Origin: Linanthus parryae
Taxonomy: Eukaryota > Streptophyta > Magnoliopsida > Ericales > Polemoniaceae
DNA: 64,000 nt
Direction of reading: 5' to 3'
NCBI GenBank assembly: GCA_023055425.1
Contig: JALGPY010000006.1
Coordinates: 71,704,127-71,768,126 of the forward strand
Shown: in pieces, positions 1-13,606 of the stretch
How positions within the stretch are numbered: the first letter of the stretch is position 1
How the letters are laid out: each line of letters starts with the position of its first letter
Program-made: the position numbers and the translations under genes
Notes under the pieces: model-generated
The model's input: the letters and a program-made list of their open reading frames with translations, nothing else
Told to the model about the DNA's origin: nothing
Databases searched by the model: none

Positions 1-3000
1 TTCTTCTGTATTCCTTCGAGAAAAGCATCACCCTTCTGACCTTCAATGATTTCGGCAAAAATGTCTGGCATTGCGGTGAGACTACATAAATATTTCTCCT
101 TATCTCCCTCTTCACATAATTCAACGTCCAATTTCTCAAGTTCTTCCTGTAACTTTTTCGGCACAACCCTTAATGTATTGAAAGTGTGATTGGTCTTTCT
201 ACTTAGGGCATCTGCCACTACATTTGCCTTGCCTTCGTGGTACTGAATATGCAAGTCATAATCCTTGATAAGTTCCAACCATCTTCGTTGTCTCATGTTC
301 AAGTCCTTTTGAGTGAAAATGTATTTGAGACTTTTGTGGTCCGTATACATTTTACAGGTAGCCCCAAACAAATAATGTCTCCAAATCTTCAATGCAAAAA
401 CAATCGCCGCTAGCTCCAAATCATGGGTCGCATAATTCTCTTCATATGGTTTCAGCTGACGTGACGCATATGCGATCACCTTCCCATCTTGCATTAACAC
501 ACAACCTAAGCCATGTTTGGATGCATCACTATACACTTCAAACTCTCCATTATCTGTTGGTAGGGTTAAAACTGGCGCTGAGGTTAATTTTTCCTTCAAA
601 GTTTGAAATGCCTCTTCACACTTCGCGTCCCATTGGTACCTAGTGGTCTTCTTCATCAAACTTGTCAAAGGTCTCGCTATCTTTGAGAAGTCTTTCACAA
701 ACCTCCGATAATAGCCTCCCAATCCCAAGAAACTTCTAACTTCGGTGACATTCTTTGGTGTAGGCCAGTCTCTTACTGCCGCAATCTTCCCTGGGTCCAC
801 TGATATTCCCTCCTTCGTGATTATGTGTCCTAGAAATGGTACCTTGTGTAACCAGAACTCACACTTCGACAACTTTGCATACAACTTCTCTTTCCTTAAT
901 GTCTCTAGGACACTCCTAAGATGTCTCTCGTGCTCCTCTTTTCCTTTCGAGTACACCAAAATGTCATCAATGAAAACCACAACAAATTGGTCCAAGTACT
1001 TCTTTAACACTCCATTCATCAACTCCATAAAACGAGATGGTGCATTGGTCAATCCAAATGGCATCACTGTGAACTCAAAATGTCCATACCGAGTCCTAAA
1101 AGCTGTTTTGGGTATATCTTCTTCTGCTACCCTCAACTGGTGGTACCCTGATCTCAAATCAATCTTAGAAAAGGTGTCTGCACCTTGGAGCTGGTCAAAT
1201 AAGTCGTCTATTCTAGGAAGTGGGTACTTATTCTTTACAGTCACATTATTCAACTCCCTATAGTCAATACACAACCGTAAACTCCCGTCCTTTTTCTTCA
1301 CAAAAAGTACTGGTGCTCCCCACGGCGAAATGCTCGGCCTTATATATCCCTTCTCCAACAACTCCTTCAATTGTTCCTTTAGTTCTTTCAACTCAACCTT
1401 TGCCATCCTATATGGCGCCTTCGAAATCGGAGTTGTCCCTGGTACAAGATCTATGGTAAATTCAACCGCTCTCACAGGTGGCATTCCTGGGATATCCTCG
1501 GGAAACACATCGGGGAACTCGTTCACCACGGGTATAGCTTCCAACTTATTTTCTTCTTGATTCTTATCCTGGATAGAACAAAGGTATGCCTGGTGCCCTT
1601 TCTTGATCATGTTTTGGATGGTTAAGGCTGACACAAGTTTGATTCTGGGTCCTTGGGTTATACCCCTATAAGAAAGTCTCTCACCATTAGGCCCCCGAAA
1701 TGTTACTTTTTGGTTAAAACAGTCTATATTAGCCCTGTACTTGCTAAGCCAGTCCATGCCTAGGATAACATCTAGACTCCCAAGATCAAATAGGATTAGG
1801 TCAGTTGGCAATTTACAACCCAAAATTTCTAAACATATTCCCTCGAACATGGTATCACAGTCCACAGTTTGACCATTAGGGGTGGAGATTGGTACTGAAA
1901 TTTTGGAAGGTGGAGGAAAATCTAACTTCCTAGCAAAAGATGATGACACAAAAGAATAGGATGCTCCTGAATCGAATAAAATTAAAGCAGGAGTACTATG
2001 GATTAGGAATGTACCCGTCACCACGTTAGCATTTGATGCCTCCGCACGATTCATCACATGAATAGTGCCCTTCTCCTGACCAGTTGTAGCAGTGGTCGCT
2101 GCAATAGTACCTCCTGGCTGAGCTGTTGTTGCTGCTGGGGCATTCTGGAAGTTGCGGTTTCCCTGGTTGTTCCCAACTTGCTGCCGATAGTTGTTGTTAT
2201 ACCCCCGGTTATATCCTCCCTGATTGTTTCCATTTTTGTTGCTGGATCGGTATCCACCACCTTGATTGTTGTGGGATCCGTATCCACCACCTTGGTTGTT
2301 GTTGTTCCGCTGGAAATTTCCACCTTGATTACCTCCGCGATAGTTGGTGCCTCCATTGAACTTTCCATTACCACCACCACCTTGGTTGTTGTTTAGTTTG
2401 TGGCACTCGTACATCCTATGCCCCATGACTCCACAGTTACGACATTGCACTTTGTTACCCTGGCAGTCTTTGCCTGGGTGATTCCTTGGGCACAACTTAC
2501 AGTTGTAAGTGCGAGGAGCCAATCCACCACGATTTCCATATCCACCAATGTTTGTCCCATTACTAGATTGGTTGGGGTTCTGCCTAAAGCGCTTATCGTC
2601 GTTGCCAATTTGGTTCTTAAGCTGACCTCCTGTCGGCTGTGATTCTGCCTTACGCTTCTTGTTATTCTCATTGTTGATTTCAGCATACCGAGCCATGTTG
2701 ATCGCCTTCCCATAAGCATCCTGGAGAGTGTTAAATTGTATTGCCCCTACCGACCTCAGGACACTGTAGTTCAAACCTTCAACGAAACGATCGATCTTCT
2801 CTTCCTCGGTTGGGGCTAAGGCTCCAGCAAACCTTGATAACTCTGTGAACTTCTCAAAGTATTCCTCCACGGTGTCACTACCTTGTTTGAGCTCTAGGAA
2901 TTCACGAAACTTCTTTTTCTTCACGTGAAAGGGATAAAATCGCTCACGCAGAGCTTTCACTAAATCCTCCCATCCAAAGTTCTCTTGTGCTTGGAGCACA

Positions 3001-3344
3001 TCCTTGTTAGCGCTCCACCATTTGTCTGCCTCTCCCTTAAAGTAGTATGCCGCGCAAGGGACACACTGATTAGCAGGGGAGTTAACCGACTCAAATATCT
3101 TATCAAAATCTCTAATCCAGTCTTCAAGTAGAGTTGGATCATCCTTGCCCCTGAAGAAGTCAGGCTTCATGTAGGAAATCTTACGCGCTATATCATTTCC
3201 ATGATTGTTATTATTCTCAGCAATCTGAGCTAAGTTCAAGGTCATTTGCTCCAGTCGGGCGAATCGTGCTTCCTGATCCATGGTTGCTTGTTGATTTCGA
3301 GAACGTGTGCGGTTCCTGGTGTAATACTGAATTTGACCGCTCAT
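1..3344 (-). CDS. Gag-Pol polyprotein of E1 (partial at C-terminus)
   Basis: One frame stays open from the ATG at 3344-3342 (starts [11 protein letters not shown]) for at least 1,114 codons to the edge. Visible in order: a gag matrix/capsid-like region (PDFFRG, WADKWW-like words, about residues 50-250); an Asn/Gly-rich linker; a zinc knuckle [14 protein letters not shown] (CX2CX4HX4C, near 2400-2450); an aspartic protease active site LFDSGAS (near 1970); reverse transcriptase with the catalytic FIDDILVYS (near 950-980); and RNase H ([12 protein letters not shown], then VIAYASRQL and TDHKS, near 330-540). Integrase should follow outside the window. The start fits because it lies about 720 nt after the primer site and is the first Met of the frame. 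The polyprotein makes virus-like particles in the cytoplasm and copies the RNA into cDNA. The absence of stops or frameshifts contrasts with every other pol in the window. Confidence 0.92.
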   Translation of the reverse strand, partial: MSGQIQYYTRNRTRSRNQQATMDQEARFARLEQMTLNLAQIAENNNNHGNDIARKISYMKPDFFRGKDDPTLLEDWIRDFDKIFESVNSPANQCVPCAAYYFKGEADKWWSANKDVLQAQENFGWEDLVKALRERFYPFHVKKKKFREFLELKQGSDTVEEYFEKFTELSRFAGALAPTEEEKIDRFVEGLNYSVLRSVGAIQFNTLQDAYGKAINMARYAEINNENNKKRKAESQPTGGQLKNQIGNDDKRFRQNPNQSSNGTNIGGYGNRGGLAPRTYNCKLCPRNHPGKDCQGNKVQCRNCGVMGHRMYECHKLNNNQGGGGNGKFNGGTNYRGGNQGGNFQRNNNNQGGGYGSHNNQGGGYRSSNKNGNNQGGYNRGYNNNYRQQVGNNQGNRNFQNAPAATTAQPGGTIAATTATTGQEKGTIHVMNRAEASNANVVTGTFLIHSTPALILFDSGASYSFVSSSFARKLDFPPPSKISVPISTPNGQTVDCDTMFEGICLEILGCKLPTDLILFDLGSLDVILGMDWLSKYRANIDCFNQKVTFRGPNGERLSYRGITQGPRIKLVSALTIQNMIKKGHQAYLCSIQDKNQEENKLEAIPVVNEFPDVFPEDIPGMPPVRAVEFTIDLVPGTTPISKAPYRMAKVELKELKEQLKELLEKGYIRPSISPWGAPVLFVKKKDGSLRLCIDYRELNNVTVKNKYPLPRIDDLFDQLQGADTFSKIDLRSGYHQLRVAEEDIPKTAFRTRYGHFEFTVMPFGLTNAPSRFMELMNGVLKKYLDQFVVVFIDDILVYSKGKEEHERHLRSVLETLRKEKLYAKLSKCEFWLHKVPFLGHIITKEGISVDPGKIAAVRDWPTPKNVTEVRSFLGLGGYYRRFVKDFSKIARPLTSLMKKTTRYQWDAKCEEAFQTLKEKLTSAPVLTLPTDNGEFEVYSDASKHGLGCVLMQDGKVIAYASRQLKPYEENYATHDLELAAIVFALKIWRHYLFGATCKMYTDHKSLKYIFTQKDLNMRQRRWLELIKDYDLHIQYHEGKANVVADALSRKTNHTFNTLRVVPKKLQEELEKLDVELCEEGDKEKYLCSLTAMPDIFAEIIEGQKGDAFLEGIQK

Positions 3345-4063
3345 TCACCTATTTTCAAATAACTACTACTTAATAATGGGACATACACACACCAAATGAA
3401 TTCAAATAATCATTCAGTTATCCCCCAAAATCACCCACAATGTTACTCGTGCAAATCAAATAATCAGTAGATCACAAGGCATCCCATAATCTTAATCAAA
3501 TAAGTCAAATAAGCATGCTACTAAAGTATAAACCGACTTTCACGAGGATAGAATGGTAGTGGGAGGGTGGGAAAAATGTAGAAAGATAGAAGACGCGAAT
3601 CTAATCGTCATTGATGGGTACTCCAAACCTGCGTCACCGATCACCTCCAATTCATGCTCGTCGAGAAGCTTCCACGAGGAAAGAAGGGCGTAGGGTCATC
3701 TAAGTCGAAATATTGCAACTCTCTAGTCAACAAAAGAATATAACAAGCCTAAGGCAACTTATTCATGTATAGCATGGTATCCACAAACATGAAAGTCATA
3801 GCAAAGCATCCTCCATTGTACAAGTAGGTAAGCAACTTTCATGTGGACCAATGTCCCAATAAGAAATTAACACCTTAATCGACGAGAGTAAGCGCATGAA
3901 TACTAAAACACATAGGTTACCCAATCCCCATCGGCTTGTTTACTTTTTAAAATTCCAAGTTTTAGTCTTTCCTAGTCCAATTATTAAAATTTTGAAAATA
4001 TTTTTCATTTGTGATTAACTAGTTAATTAATCCTAGTTCTTTAGGTAGGTTACGAAGCCGGGA
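3345..4063 (-). other. E1 untranslated leader between primer site and gag
   Basis: About 720 nt of A/T-rich non-coding sequence between the primer-binding site and the gag ATG. I see no ORF of note. It would carry the packaging and dimerisation signals in this kind of element, but no specific motif can be pointed to. Confidence 0.6.
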
Positions 4064-4073
4064 TCTGATACCA
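4064..4073 (-). other. E1 primer-binding site (initiator Met tRNA)
   Basis: On the minus strand this reads TGGTATCAGA, two bases after the LTR end at 4076. It matches the first ten bases of the standard plant complement to the 3' end of initiator Met tRNA; the next bases (TCC rather than GCC) differ from the usual form. Confidence 0.85.
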
Positions 4074-4075
4074 CC

Positions 4076-6773
4076 TGTAACACCCCGCGATTTCGGGCCT
4101 AGCCCAAACCGCTAAGATGTCCCCCGCACGAGGAGTTTTACCTCATTGTGTACGGAGTTGAACGTCGGCCTCGTACCAAACCATAAAGAACAAAACTTCA
4201 ATTTAATTCAAAACAACTTTATTACAATAATGAAAATGACCAAACGCGGTCCTTAAAGTAATTATTTGAAACAAAAGTAAAATTGTTTGCGAAAGATAAA
4301 GCTACGATTATTCCAAGACAGCTAATGTGATTCCTCGTTCCAAGCTAGTGTTTCGTCCCCAGAGCCCGCAGCGATGCTAACCTGTGGGTTTTCAAAATGG
4401 CAAAAGCCGACCACAGTTTTTCCAAAAGTCAGCTTAAGCTGAGTAAGAAATACCTCAACATGTAAACAGATGATTGGGCACATAAATTCAAGAATAAGTA
4501 AAGAATAAGTAAATAAAATGACGATGAAAGCTTTAGAATGATATCACAAAGGCAAGTAAGAAAGGTAAAGGGACAAGCTTGGATTTGATATTTCAACAGT
4601 AAACTTTCTTATTTAAGTCCTTTAAAACTTTTCTGGCGGCCACCTGGCCACGTGCCACGGGTAAGCAGTTTGCTCTCCTGCCCCATGAGCCCCAGAGTTA
4701 ATCATTGTACGAGCGAAGTAATGCAGAGTACCCGCCTGCCTCGGAACAATATAATAGAGCTACCTCGCGGGTCTATCAAACCCTACTTCAACCCGACGGT
4801 TGTGAAAGTCCCACTAGTTTCGACCTTCCCGCCTTACTACTAAGCCTACAAGACCTTAAGTGTCGACACCCCCTAGAGGTTAGCAACTCCGCTAGAGTAG
4901 TACATGTAGCTCCCCCCAAGTCCTCATGGTAGTGTAGGACTATGGGTCCCAGGGTAGGCCAGAGTTTGGCTCCCAAAATCCCTGACCAGAATGTATGGTC
5001 TTAATCATGGAAATCATCGTAGTGAACTAAAGAACGGCTCGTACAAGATATCTTCCACTTTACGTTACAATGACTTAAAGGGTACTTCTTTGAAATAAAG
5101 TGATTATCGATTCAAATCAGGTATCCAAAAATAATAAGGAAAGCATGGCTTAAAGTGCTGATCAACTCTAGGATTAACATAACTCATGTTTCAAAAGAGA
5201 GATTCCGATTCAAGTGATTACTTCCAAAGCAACAGCGGTTTTCAGAGTTTAACAGATAGACGGTACGATAATAAAAGAATTAACCAAATCAGCACATAGC
5301 ACATTTAGCAATTCATTTTAATAGTAGAAAAGTTGAGCATACAACTTACCTTAGTAAGCAAATCCAATTCTCTAGTCTCGAACAAGAAATCAGTCGTAGT
5401 ACACAAATCCCTCGTCTACGAATTCGCGGTCTACAAATAAACGTGACACTCCAATCAATACTAACATCTATACAATCACATATATGTTAATCATTCCCTA
5501 CATCAATGCAGGCGAGATCCTAGCCCAATATATATATTCACTAATACCCGCTAATATTATTAATAATCTTATTTTGGCCAAGTGACAAAATAATTAACAT
5601 TAGTAATAATAAAAATATGTTATTATAGTAACGTGTAAAGTTTAAACAATCTCAAATAAACAGTTTCTTGAAAAACTTTATTTAAACAGCAAACATGTCG
5701 ATTATCTTATCAAAATGTAACTTTCGTATTATGAAAATATGAGACTTTTATCTATTATCAAAACTATACTACTACTACTACCAGTATATAATTACTATGA
5801 AAACTCATAAAAATTGCTACTCCTATTATTGCTACTACTATGATTACGGCTACTAATATAAACATTACTAATACTACTACTAATATACTATCAATATTTT
5901 TTTATTTTCATAAAATAATGCAGCTCTTATGAATATATGAAGTGTAAACATATATTGATGATACTGATACTACTACTACTACTACTAACCATTATTACAT
6001 ATATTATCTACTAGTTATGTAAGTCACATGTAGTACTTGCCACAAAAACCCACGTGCCCACACATATGCACTAACAGGGTGGTAAAAACTATACACATGT
6101 CCACATGAACTCATATATACATGAACTTAATGTAACAGAGAGTGACATGGATGTAATTTACCCAACTGAGAATGAAGTAAAGCAACGGCGGCGTCGAAGA
6201 GGAGGCCAACGGCACTCGACAATGGCGGCAAAAACTCTGCGATTGGTTTTCCGGCTGAACCGAGAGAGGTCGGAGAAGTGAGTCGGGTCAGAGGTGAAGG
6301 ACACGACCAGCGGCGTTGTATTCCGTCGGCGTTGGGGTCGAAGGCTCGGCTGTTGCAGAGCCTATAGAAAAGGAAATGGAGCCTGAGTTGGTGGAGATGG
6401 TGGCTGGTGGTAAAAGCTCCGGTGATGAATGGGGTTTTTCGTTTGGTGGAGAGGAGATCGATAGAGGAAGAAGGCGGCAGTGGCTATGCCGCTGCTGCTA
6501 CTGTTTTTGTTTCTCTGTGCAACACCGAGAGGGAAAGAAAGAGAGAGATGATAGAGGAAAAGAGAGGAAATAGGAGGAGATAAGAGAGGTGAGAAGAGAT
6601 TGCGATAAGGGCAAAGATATGGAAGGGATTGAGAGATATCAGGGGGCATTGAAACAAATTGATTTTGCCAATAAATTTTCTCAATTCTTTTCTAAAAATA
6701 AAATAAAGTAGACTACAAATTACTTTTACTATTATTTTTAACAAAAGAAAACCTATAATTTTAGGTTATTACA
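4076..6773 (-). repeat. E1 5' LTR (2.7 kb)
   Basis: The LTR starts TGTAATAACC and ends GGGTGTTACA on the minus strand, so it has proper TG...CA ends. It holds ACT/TAC trinucleotide tracts (about 5767-5990), a GA-rich and GC-richer block (6180-6590) and an intron-like arrangement on the minus strand: acceptor TTTGTAG (5437-5431), an 81-nt mini-exon (5430-5350), donor GTAAGT (5349-5344), and a second acceptor CCACAG (4387-4382). A conserved GGTGTCGACACTTAAGGTC box lies at 4852-4872. The short ORFs within it are low-complexity and are not considered genes. Confidence 0.85.
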
Positions 6774-6855
6774 TTAATGGTTGTCCATAGGACTTTCACT
6801 AGCTTAACGCTCTTGGTACGCGTGTCTCTTGTCTTAGTATCCCCCTGGAGCTAAT

Positions 6856-9800
6856 TGTCAAGGGAACCTTGTCATTTGCAACAATTGCGGCAAGAAGGGT
6901 CATTGTGCTTATGAGTGCCGATCTCGACCACATGGAAACCAACAGGTGAACCAAGGAGGAAACTATCAGGGAAACTGACAGTTCAATGGTAACAACATGA
7001 ACTATGGAAACCGCAACAACCAGAATAAATGGAGGCAACAACTATGGAGGAAAGCAGAGGAACAACCAAGGAAATGGGGGAACTAATGGAGGTCAGAACT
7101 AAAATGGCAACAATGCTCTAGCTAATGCCAAAAACAACAATGGAACTGGTACAGCAAGAACCGCAGTACATAATGGGAATGTTGCGAGGATTACTGTGAT
7201 GAGCAGGACTGAGGCAGAAGCAGCAAGTGGTGTAGTCACTGTTACATTTCTTGTTCATGATCAACCAGCATTTACTTTACTTGATTCTGGAGCTTCAGAT
7301 TAATTTATTGCATCACCATTTGTGGAAAAAGTTGAGTCTCAATAAGCCGTCTAGAATATCCATCCCTGTAGCTATCCCCAACCGGTCATGTAATAGTGTG
7401 TGACACCATTTTCGAAGGGGTAGAAGTTAAGATCCTAGCTAGTACCTTGCCGGTGAATCTGATACAATTTAACCTTGGCGGAATAGATGTTATAATGGGA
7501 ATGGATGGATTGAGCAAATATCGAGCAGTCATAGACTGTCACAATCAAAAAATCGGGCCTAAGGGTCCGAAAGGAGAAAAGGTTTCTTTCCGTGGCATCA
7601 CGAGGGAACCACACATCAGACTAGTTTCAGCATTGACCATAGTCCACCAAGTGAAGTAGGGGAATAAGGCTTATTTGTGTTATGTCCAAGACATGTCTAG
7701 GAAGTAGAATGTGCTAGAAGAGATACCGGTAGTCAAGCACTTTCCAGATGTATTCCCGGATGAAATTCCAGGAATGCCACCTAGAAGGGAAGTTGAGTTC
7801 ACAATGGACTTAGCACCTGGAACAGCTCCAATTTTGAAGGCGCCTTACTGTATGGCACCATCGAAATTAAAGGAACTAAAAGATCAGTTGCAAGAACTCC
7901 TTGAGAAAGGGTACATAAGGCCAAGTGTGTCATCTTGGGGAGCACTAGTGTTATTTGTAAAGAAGAAAGATGAAAGTTTGAGGTTGTTCATTGACTATAG
8001 AGAGTTGAACAGTGAAACAATCAAGAACAAACACCCTTTACCCCGAATTGACGACTTGTTCGATCAGTTGCAAGGGGCGAGTGTTTTCTCATAAACAGAT
8101 TTGAGATCTGGGTATCACTACCTTCGGGTAGCCGAGAATGACATCCCGAAGAAAACCTTTAGAACGAGGCATGGCCATTACGAGTTTACGGTAATGCCTT
8201 TTGGCTTAACTAATTCTCCTGCAGTGTTTATGGATATAATGAATCGTGTCATGAGGATCGGTTCGTGGTCGTCTTTATTGATGACATCCTCGTTTACTCA
8301 AAGAGCGAGGAATATCACCAAGAACATCTCAGCGAAGTATTGGAGACTTTGAGACATGAGAAGCTATATGCTAAGCTCTCAAAATGTGAGTTTTGGATAA
8401 ACCATGTTCCGTTTCTGGGTCACATAATCTCGAAGGAAGGGATATCAGTGGATCCAGAAAAGAATTCAACAGTTAAAGACTGGAAAACTCCGAAGAATGG
8501 GTCATAAATAAGAAGTCTTCCGGGATTAGCAGGTTATTACCGGCGTTTTGTGAAAGATTTCTCAAAGAACGCTAGACCGCTGACTACGCTAACCAAGAAG
8601 GCGGTAAAGTATTAGTAGAGCGAAGATTGTGAAGAAGAATTCCATACATTGACGAAAAGTTGACCACAGCACCTGTGTTAGCTTTACCCAATGATTCTGG
8701 CGAGTTAGATGTTTACAGCGACTCATCAAAGAAGGGTCTAGGATGTGTGCTTATGCAGGAAATAAGGGTTATTGCCTATGCCTCAAGACAGCTAAAAATC
8801 CATGAAGAGAACTATGATATGCTTGATTTAGATATTGCATCAATAGTTTTTGCACTGAAGATATGGAGGCATCACCTATATGGAGCAATGGCCAATGTGT
8901 AGATAGTATACGGACCATAGCAGTCTCAAATACATCTTCACGCAGAAAGAGCTAAACAACAGGCAAAGACGTTGGCTAGAGATTATAAAGTATTATGACT
9001 TGCGTATCCAGTATCACGAAGGAAGGAAAACGTAGTAGCTTATGTTAAGCCGGAAATTGAGCCATACTTTAGATGCTATGCTAGTGTTGTCAGACTGGCT
9101 ATGCCATGAGTTTCGAAAGCTCAAAATTGAAGTGGTGGAATAAAGTGGAGTGAAGAATATTCTTGGGAATATGATAGTTGTTCCGGATGTCATAGAAGAG
9201 ATAAGGAGTAACCAGCTAGGAGATGTGAAGCTGGAAAGGATAAAGAAGAAGATTGAAGAATGGCAAACAAAAGATTTTAAGATCCATGAAGATGGACGTG
9301 TTCGCTACTAGGGAAGATGGTGTGTACCACATAAGTGTGCAGAAACCAAGGAAAAGTTGATGCGCGAAGCGCACAACACACCCTATTCAGTACATCGAGG
9401 AGGTGACAAACTCTATAAGGATTTGAAGAAGACGTTTTGGTGGCCCAACATGAAGAAGGAAGTAGCAGAGTTTGTGGCAAGATGTTTAACCTGTCAGAAG
9501 GTGAAATTCGAGCATAAAAGAATGGGAGGTTAAGTTCAACCATTGGATGTTCCAGTTTGGAAGTGAGATTCAATTTCGATGGATTTCTTGACTGCTTTGC
9601 CGACATCAAAGAATGGACTCAATCAGATTTGGGTCGTGGTTGACAGATTGACCAAGACAGCAATGTTCATTCAAATAAAGATATATGAAGAACATTGTGA
9701 GGTACCATGGAGTCCCAAGCTCTATAGTTTTCAACAGGGATCCTAACTTTCTCTCTCACTTCTTTAAACCACTCCAGGAGCCATTGGGAACTCAGTTGAA

Positions 9801-10595
9801 ATTCAGTACAACATTCCACCTTGCTACGGATGGACAAACCGAGAGGACAATTCAGACGTTGGAGGATATGCTAAGGTCTTGTTTTATGGACTTTCAAGGT
9901 TCATGGGTTGATAGATTACCTCTGATAGAGTTTTCCTACATAACAGTTACCACGCCAGCATTGACATGGCACCACACGAAGTGTTGTATGGAAGAAAATG
10001 CCGAAAACCACTGTGTTGGAGCGACATAAGCGAGACAATAGTGATTGGTCCACAGTTAATAGAAGAGATGACAAATCAGTTGAGACTTATCCAACAACGA
10101 ATGAAGGCCGCTCAGGATAGGCAAAAGTCCTACGCTGATCAGAAGAGGAGACCATTGGAGTTTCAAATTGGAGAAAAGGTGTTCCTTAAAGTTTCTCCTA
10201 CTAAGGGAGTCACGAGGTTCAATCAGGAAGGGAAGTTGAGCCCGAAATTCATTGGACCGTATGATGTCATAGAGAAGATTTGAGAAGTGGCTTATCGGTT
10301 GGATCTACCATCAAATTTGGGTTGTGCTCACAATGTACTCCACGTATCTCAGCTGAAGAAGTATATGCCTGACCCGTCTCATGTATTAGATCCCGAACCG
10401 GTAGAATTGGATCCTTCGTTGATTTATGAGGAGCATCATGTCAAGATTTTAGACACCAAGACAAGGGACACCCGCAACAAGAGTGTAAAGCTTGTAAATG
10501 TCTTGTGGACGAATCACCTCACATAAGAGGCAACTTGGGAAGCGGAGGATGATATGAGGAAGAAGTATCCTCACATTTTTGACGAGGTATTTTGA
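6856..10595 (+). pseudogene. gag-pol remnant of E2
   Basis: Pieces in order: zinc knuckle CNNCGKKGHCAYEC (about 6874-6915); an Asn/Gly-rich linker broken by a TGA near 6977; protease LLDSGAS followed by an in-frame TAA (about 7271-7304); protease C-terminus (7396-7659); RT fingers with [11 protein letters not shown] (7711-8094); RT palm with [11 protein letters not shown] after a frameshift (8265-8507); RNase H ([19 protein letters not shown], 8660-8902); integrase zinc domain H...H...CLTC (about 9370-9500); integrase core with MDFLTALP and later HLATDGQTER (9580-10030), missing a stretch after 9675; and the integrase C-terminal region (9966-10595) with PKFIGPYDVIEKI and LHVSQLKKY, ending at a TGA. 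It is not translatable as a polyprotein. No chromodomain is recognisable. Confidence 0.9.
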
Positions 10596-10613
10596 ATTCC
10601 GAGGACGCCACTC

Positions 10614-10742
10614 CTCTAAGGGGGAGAAAATGTAATCCTTCGGTTTTAAATACGTCATTTTAGTGCTCCTTATAGTATATTGCTCATCGTACATGACCTT
10701 ATGTTTGCATTTAGTAGATACCCTAGAGTGGAGACTCATACC
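10614..10742 (+). repeat. E2 polypurine tract and start of 3' LTR
   Basis: A purine run ending AAGGGGGAGAAAA directly precedes TGTAATCCTTCGG at 10631, which is the expected start of a plus-strand 3' LTR. Only 112 bases of this LTR remain before the E3 LTR begins at 10743. Confidence 0.7.
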
Positions 10743-13551
10743 TGCAACAACCCGGGATCCTACGGTTCCTGCTAGCACAACTTAACGATGATCCAAATAA
10801 TACTTTATTAAATAAAAGGGAAAACCTTCCTTACAAAGTTTTAAAGAAAACAGCGATGACAAAACTTAAATTCTCGAAATACAAATAAAGCTGACAATTT
10901 AACTAGGTGATTCCTAGCTTGTTATTCGCCTTCAGCTACGTGTGCGCATTTCCCCCACCTTTAATCATAACCTGCGGTTTTAAAATAGCAAAAGCCGACG
11001 CAGGAAAACGTTTATCAGTAAAAACTGAGTAAGCACATACTACAATGAGTAAAACGAGAGTTTTTGGCTAGAACATACATGATAATAAGAACCTTTGAAA
11101 TAACGCGAGTGTAAAATACATGATTTAGAGAACTTTGGAATTTAAACCGAATATAAAACGAGTACCACTTTCATTTATTAGTTTGGCTGAGGCATGAAAA
11201 CCCAGCGGGTAACGTATGTCCACAGAGAGGTCACGATGCAATATATAAAAAGGTACCTCTTGGGACATCGCACGTCCCAATTCACCAAGAGCGTTAGAAG
11301 GTAGCCCTACGCATACCCCGCTCGAACCATACTATAGGACCTTAAGTGTCGACACCCCTATACCGCAGTGACCTACGTCAGTATAGGTAGTACTCTATAG
11401 TTTCCACGCCTTATAAAGCCCATATAGGGTCCTTGGCCGTATTAGCCTTCACACACATCCTCTGTACATCGCCCCATATCCATTATCGTTCATTAAATCC
11501 AAGTTTTCAGTTTATTTCCAGGATAAACAGTCTTTCCAAAATTGTCTTGACAGAAATATAAACTTTGAAGTAAACATTTGAAGAGTAACGCACGATATGT
11601 CAAAATCCATTATAACTCACACCAAAGCACATTTTGATAGTTGAAGACATTGTACATATGTACTTACCTGAATCGAAGAGAGTTCGTCACACGAAGGCAA
11701 GCAAAGTCCTACTCGTGGTATGGACCTTCCACAAATTCACCGTCTATGATCTCGGTGTCTACAATAATCACATAGTCCTAGATTAACACATATTCATCAC
11801 ACGGCAGATTGTAATTAAACTTGCCCTATATGAAATGCAAGTGCAACCCCCAACAACTTTCCCCAAGAGAAAAACAATTTTATGTCTATAAACATAAGTT
11901 TAGGATTTACTTTAAAATAGGATAGTTGTTATAAACTAGATTGAAAATAATAACATATTTTATGAAAAGAAAAAGATAGTATTTAGTTTAAGAGTCGCAT
12001 TTGTTTTAGGTAAACAACTAGTTAACTAAACAAACAGCTTGTTTGTGAGAGCGAAAAAAAAACATTATTATTAATAATGGCTTAAGACTCCTACTTTCAT
12101 TATGGGTAAGTTGTCACAAAAATGCTAATAAATGAGAATGAAGAAGTCACTTTTCATATGCCCATAAAATACTCGTTAACTAGTTTGTTAAGAAATACAC
12201 TATAATTTACTGTAGCATAGTTACTGGCATTATAAGAAAATACTATTTTATAAATGATAAAAAAAATGATATATATACTTACTTATTCCAAAATCAGTTT
12301 GTTATTGCTGTAAATAATGAAATAAAACTTTAATTTATATAGTAAATAAATAAGAAATCATACTTCAAATAAAACCCCTATTATAACATAAACAGTTTCA
12401 GCTAAAGACAGAGACATCCCTACAGATCTCAGAAAGTACACCCAATTCCCCCATATGTTCATAACATACAAAAAGTACCACCAAGTATTATAAAACAATA
12501 GTTCTTTTCGCTGCCATCATCTTCTCAAAATTGGTTTCCCCTAAATTCGTAACCCACTGTAACCAATGTGTTCAAACAATCTACACAACCCCATTACATT
12601 CAAACCCACATACTTAACACCTACACCCGTGTACAAGATGGCAAGACAAAATTGATTTCAGAAAACAACATGATTGAAGTACAACAATGGGGTTTTGATT
12701 ACCGATCGGAAAAGATGAAGGGGAGTCGGCGATGGCGATGGGGGTTTGGGTCTGCCGCTGCTTCGGTTCGCCGGAAAGAAAGAGGGACGGGAGAGAGGCG
12801 GTGGCAGCGACGGCGCGACGCAGGGGAGCCGAGGACGACGACGATGATGGGGCAGAGGGGGGCGACGGCGGCGCAGCGGCGTCGCGCGGCTGGCAGCGCC
12901 GGTCCTGGGTCGGCGTTCGGCTCGCCGGCCTTGGGCTCGGCGGCTGCTGGGTTCTCTCGGCCAAAACAGAGAGCGAGAGAGAGACTGAGAGAGAGAGAGA
13001 GTTGCTGGGTTTGTTCTTGGGTGAAAACCCAAATCGGAAAAAAAATCAAATTCGTGGAGGACATTACGGGTTCAAATTGGAATGGTAAATTGGAGCAATT
13101 GATTTCGAAGATTGATTTTAGGCTTGATTGGCGCGGATTGGGACGGAAATGAGAGAAGTCAAAATCGAGTCTTGCCGGAAAAATTAGCAGAGGAAAAAGC
13201 TCTGCTGAAAATGGAAGGATGGGGAAGATGGTTGGTGAAGCTATTGGGTGTGGCGGGTGCGCTACACCACGCGGTGGTCCGTCACGTAAAATTAATGAAA
13301 GTTATATTTTTGGACACGCTAAAAAGATTACACGACCCGCTACACTTCACCAACTTCTATACACATAACTAACTAAAACAACAGTAATCTTTAAAAACAA
13401 ATGTTTTTGATAAAAGTAATAATAATAATATTAATAATACTATAACACTAATAATGATAATTATAATAGGAAGAAAACTATCTTCTAAAGGAGACACAAT
13501 TACTTTTTGTTAAAACTAATTATAATAAACATAGTAGTAGTTGTAGTAGTA

Positions 13552-13606
<55 letters not shown>

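Larger units (their letters stand above)
1..6773 (-). mobile_element. E1: Ty3/gypsy LTR retrotransposon, 5' LTR through pol, cut by the left window edge
   Basis: Read on the minus strand the order is LTR (6773-4076), a primer-binding site for initiator Met tRNA (4073-4064), a roughly 700-nt leader, then one gag-protease-RT-RNase H frame from 3344 to the window edge. Integrase and the 3' LTR must lie to the left of the window. The base-level ends of the LTR are TGTAAT...GTTACA. The first five bases after it (TTAAT, 6774-6778) would be one copy of a target duplication, but its partner is outside the window. The element seems to have landed in E2, whose gag begins abruptly at 6774. The lineage is most likely a chromovirus of the Tekay/Del type, judged from pol wording; this is inference. 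Confidence 0.9.
6774..10742 (+). mobile_element. E2: decayed Ty3/gypsy element, 5' part missing
   Basis: A plus-strand gypsy fragment that starts inside gag and runs through protease, RT, RNase H, integrase and the pol C-terminus to a polypurine tract and the first 112 bases of a 3' LTR. Its left end coincides exactly with the E1 LTR boundary, so its 5' half is expected left of the window. Its right end is cut by the E3 LTR at 10743. Many stops and frameshifts show that it is an old copy. Confidence 0.88.

Noticed and set aside
2054..2719. Plus- and minus-strand ORFs rich in Thr/Val or Cys/His over the E1 gag linker
   Set aside because: Other-frame readings of the Asn/Gly-rich gag repeat; the true frame is the long minus-strand one from 3344.
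12568..13372. Long overlapping ORFs on both strands in the GC-rich part of the E3 LTR (repeated at 18028-18832)
   Set aside because: They occur in several frames and both strands, are Arg/Pro/Ala-rich without any domain, and come from a GC-rich LTR leader with GA repeats; identical copies simply reflect the two LTRs.
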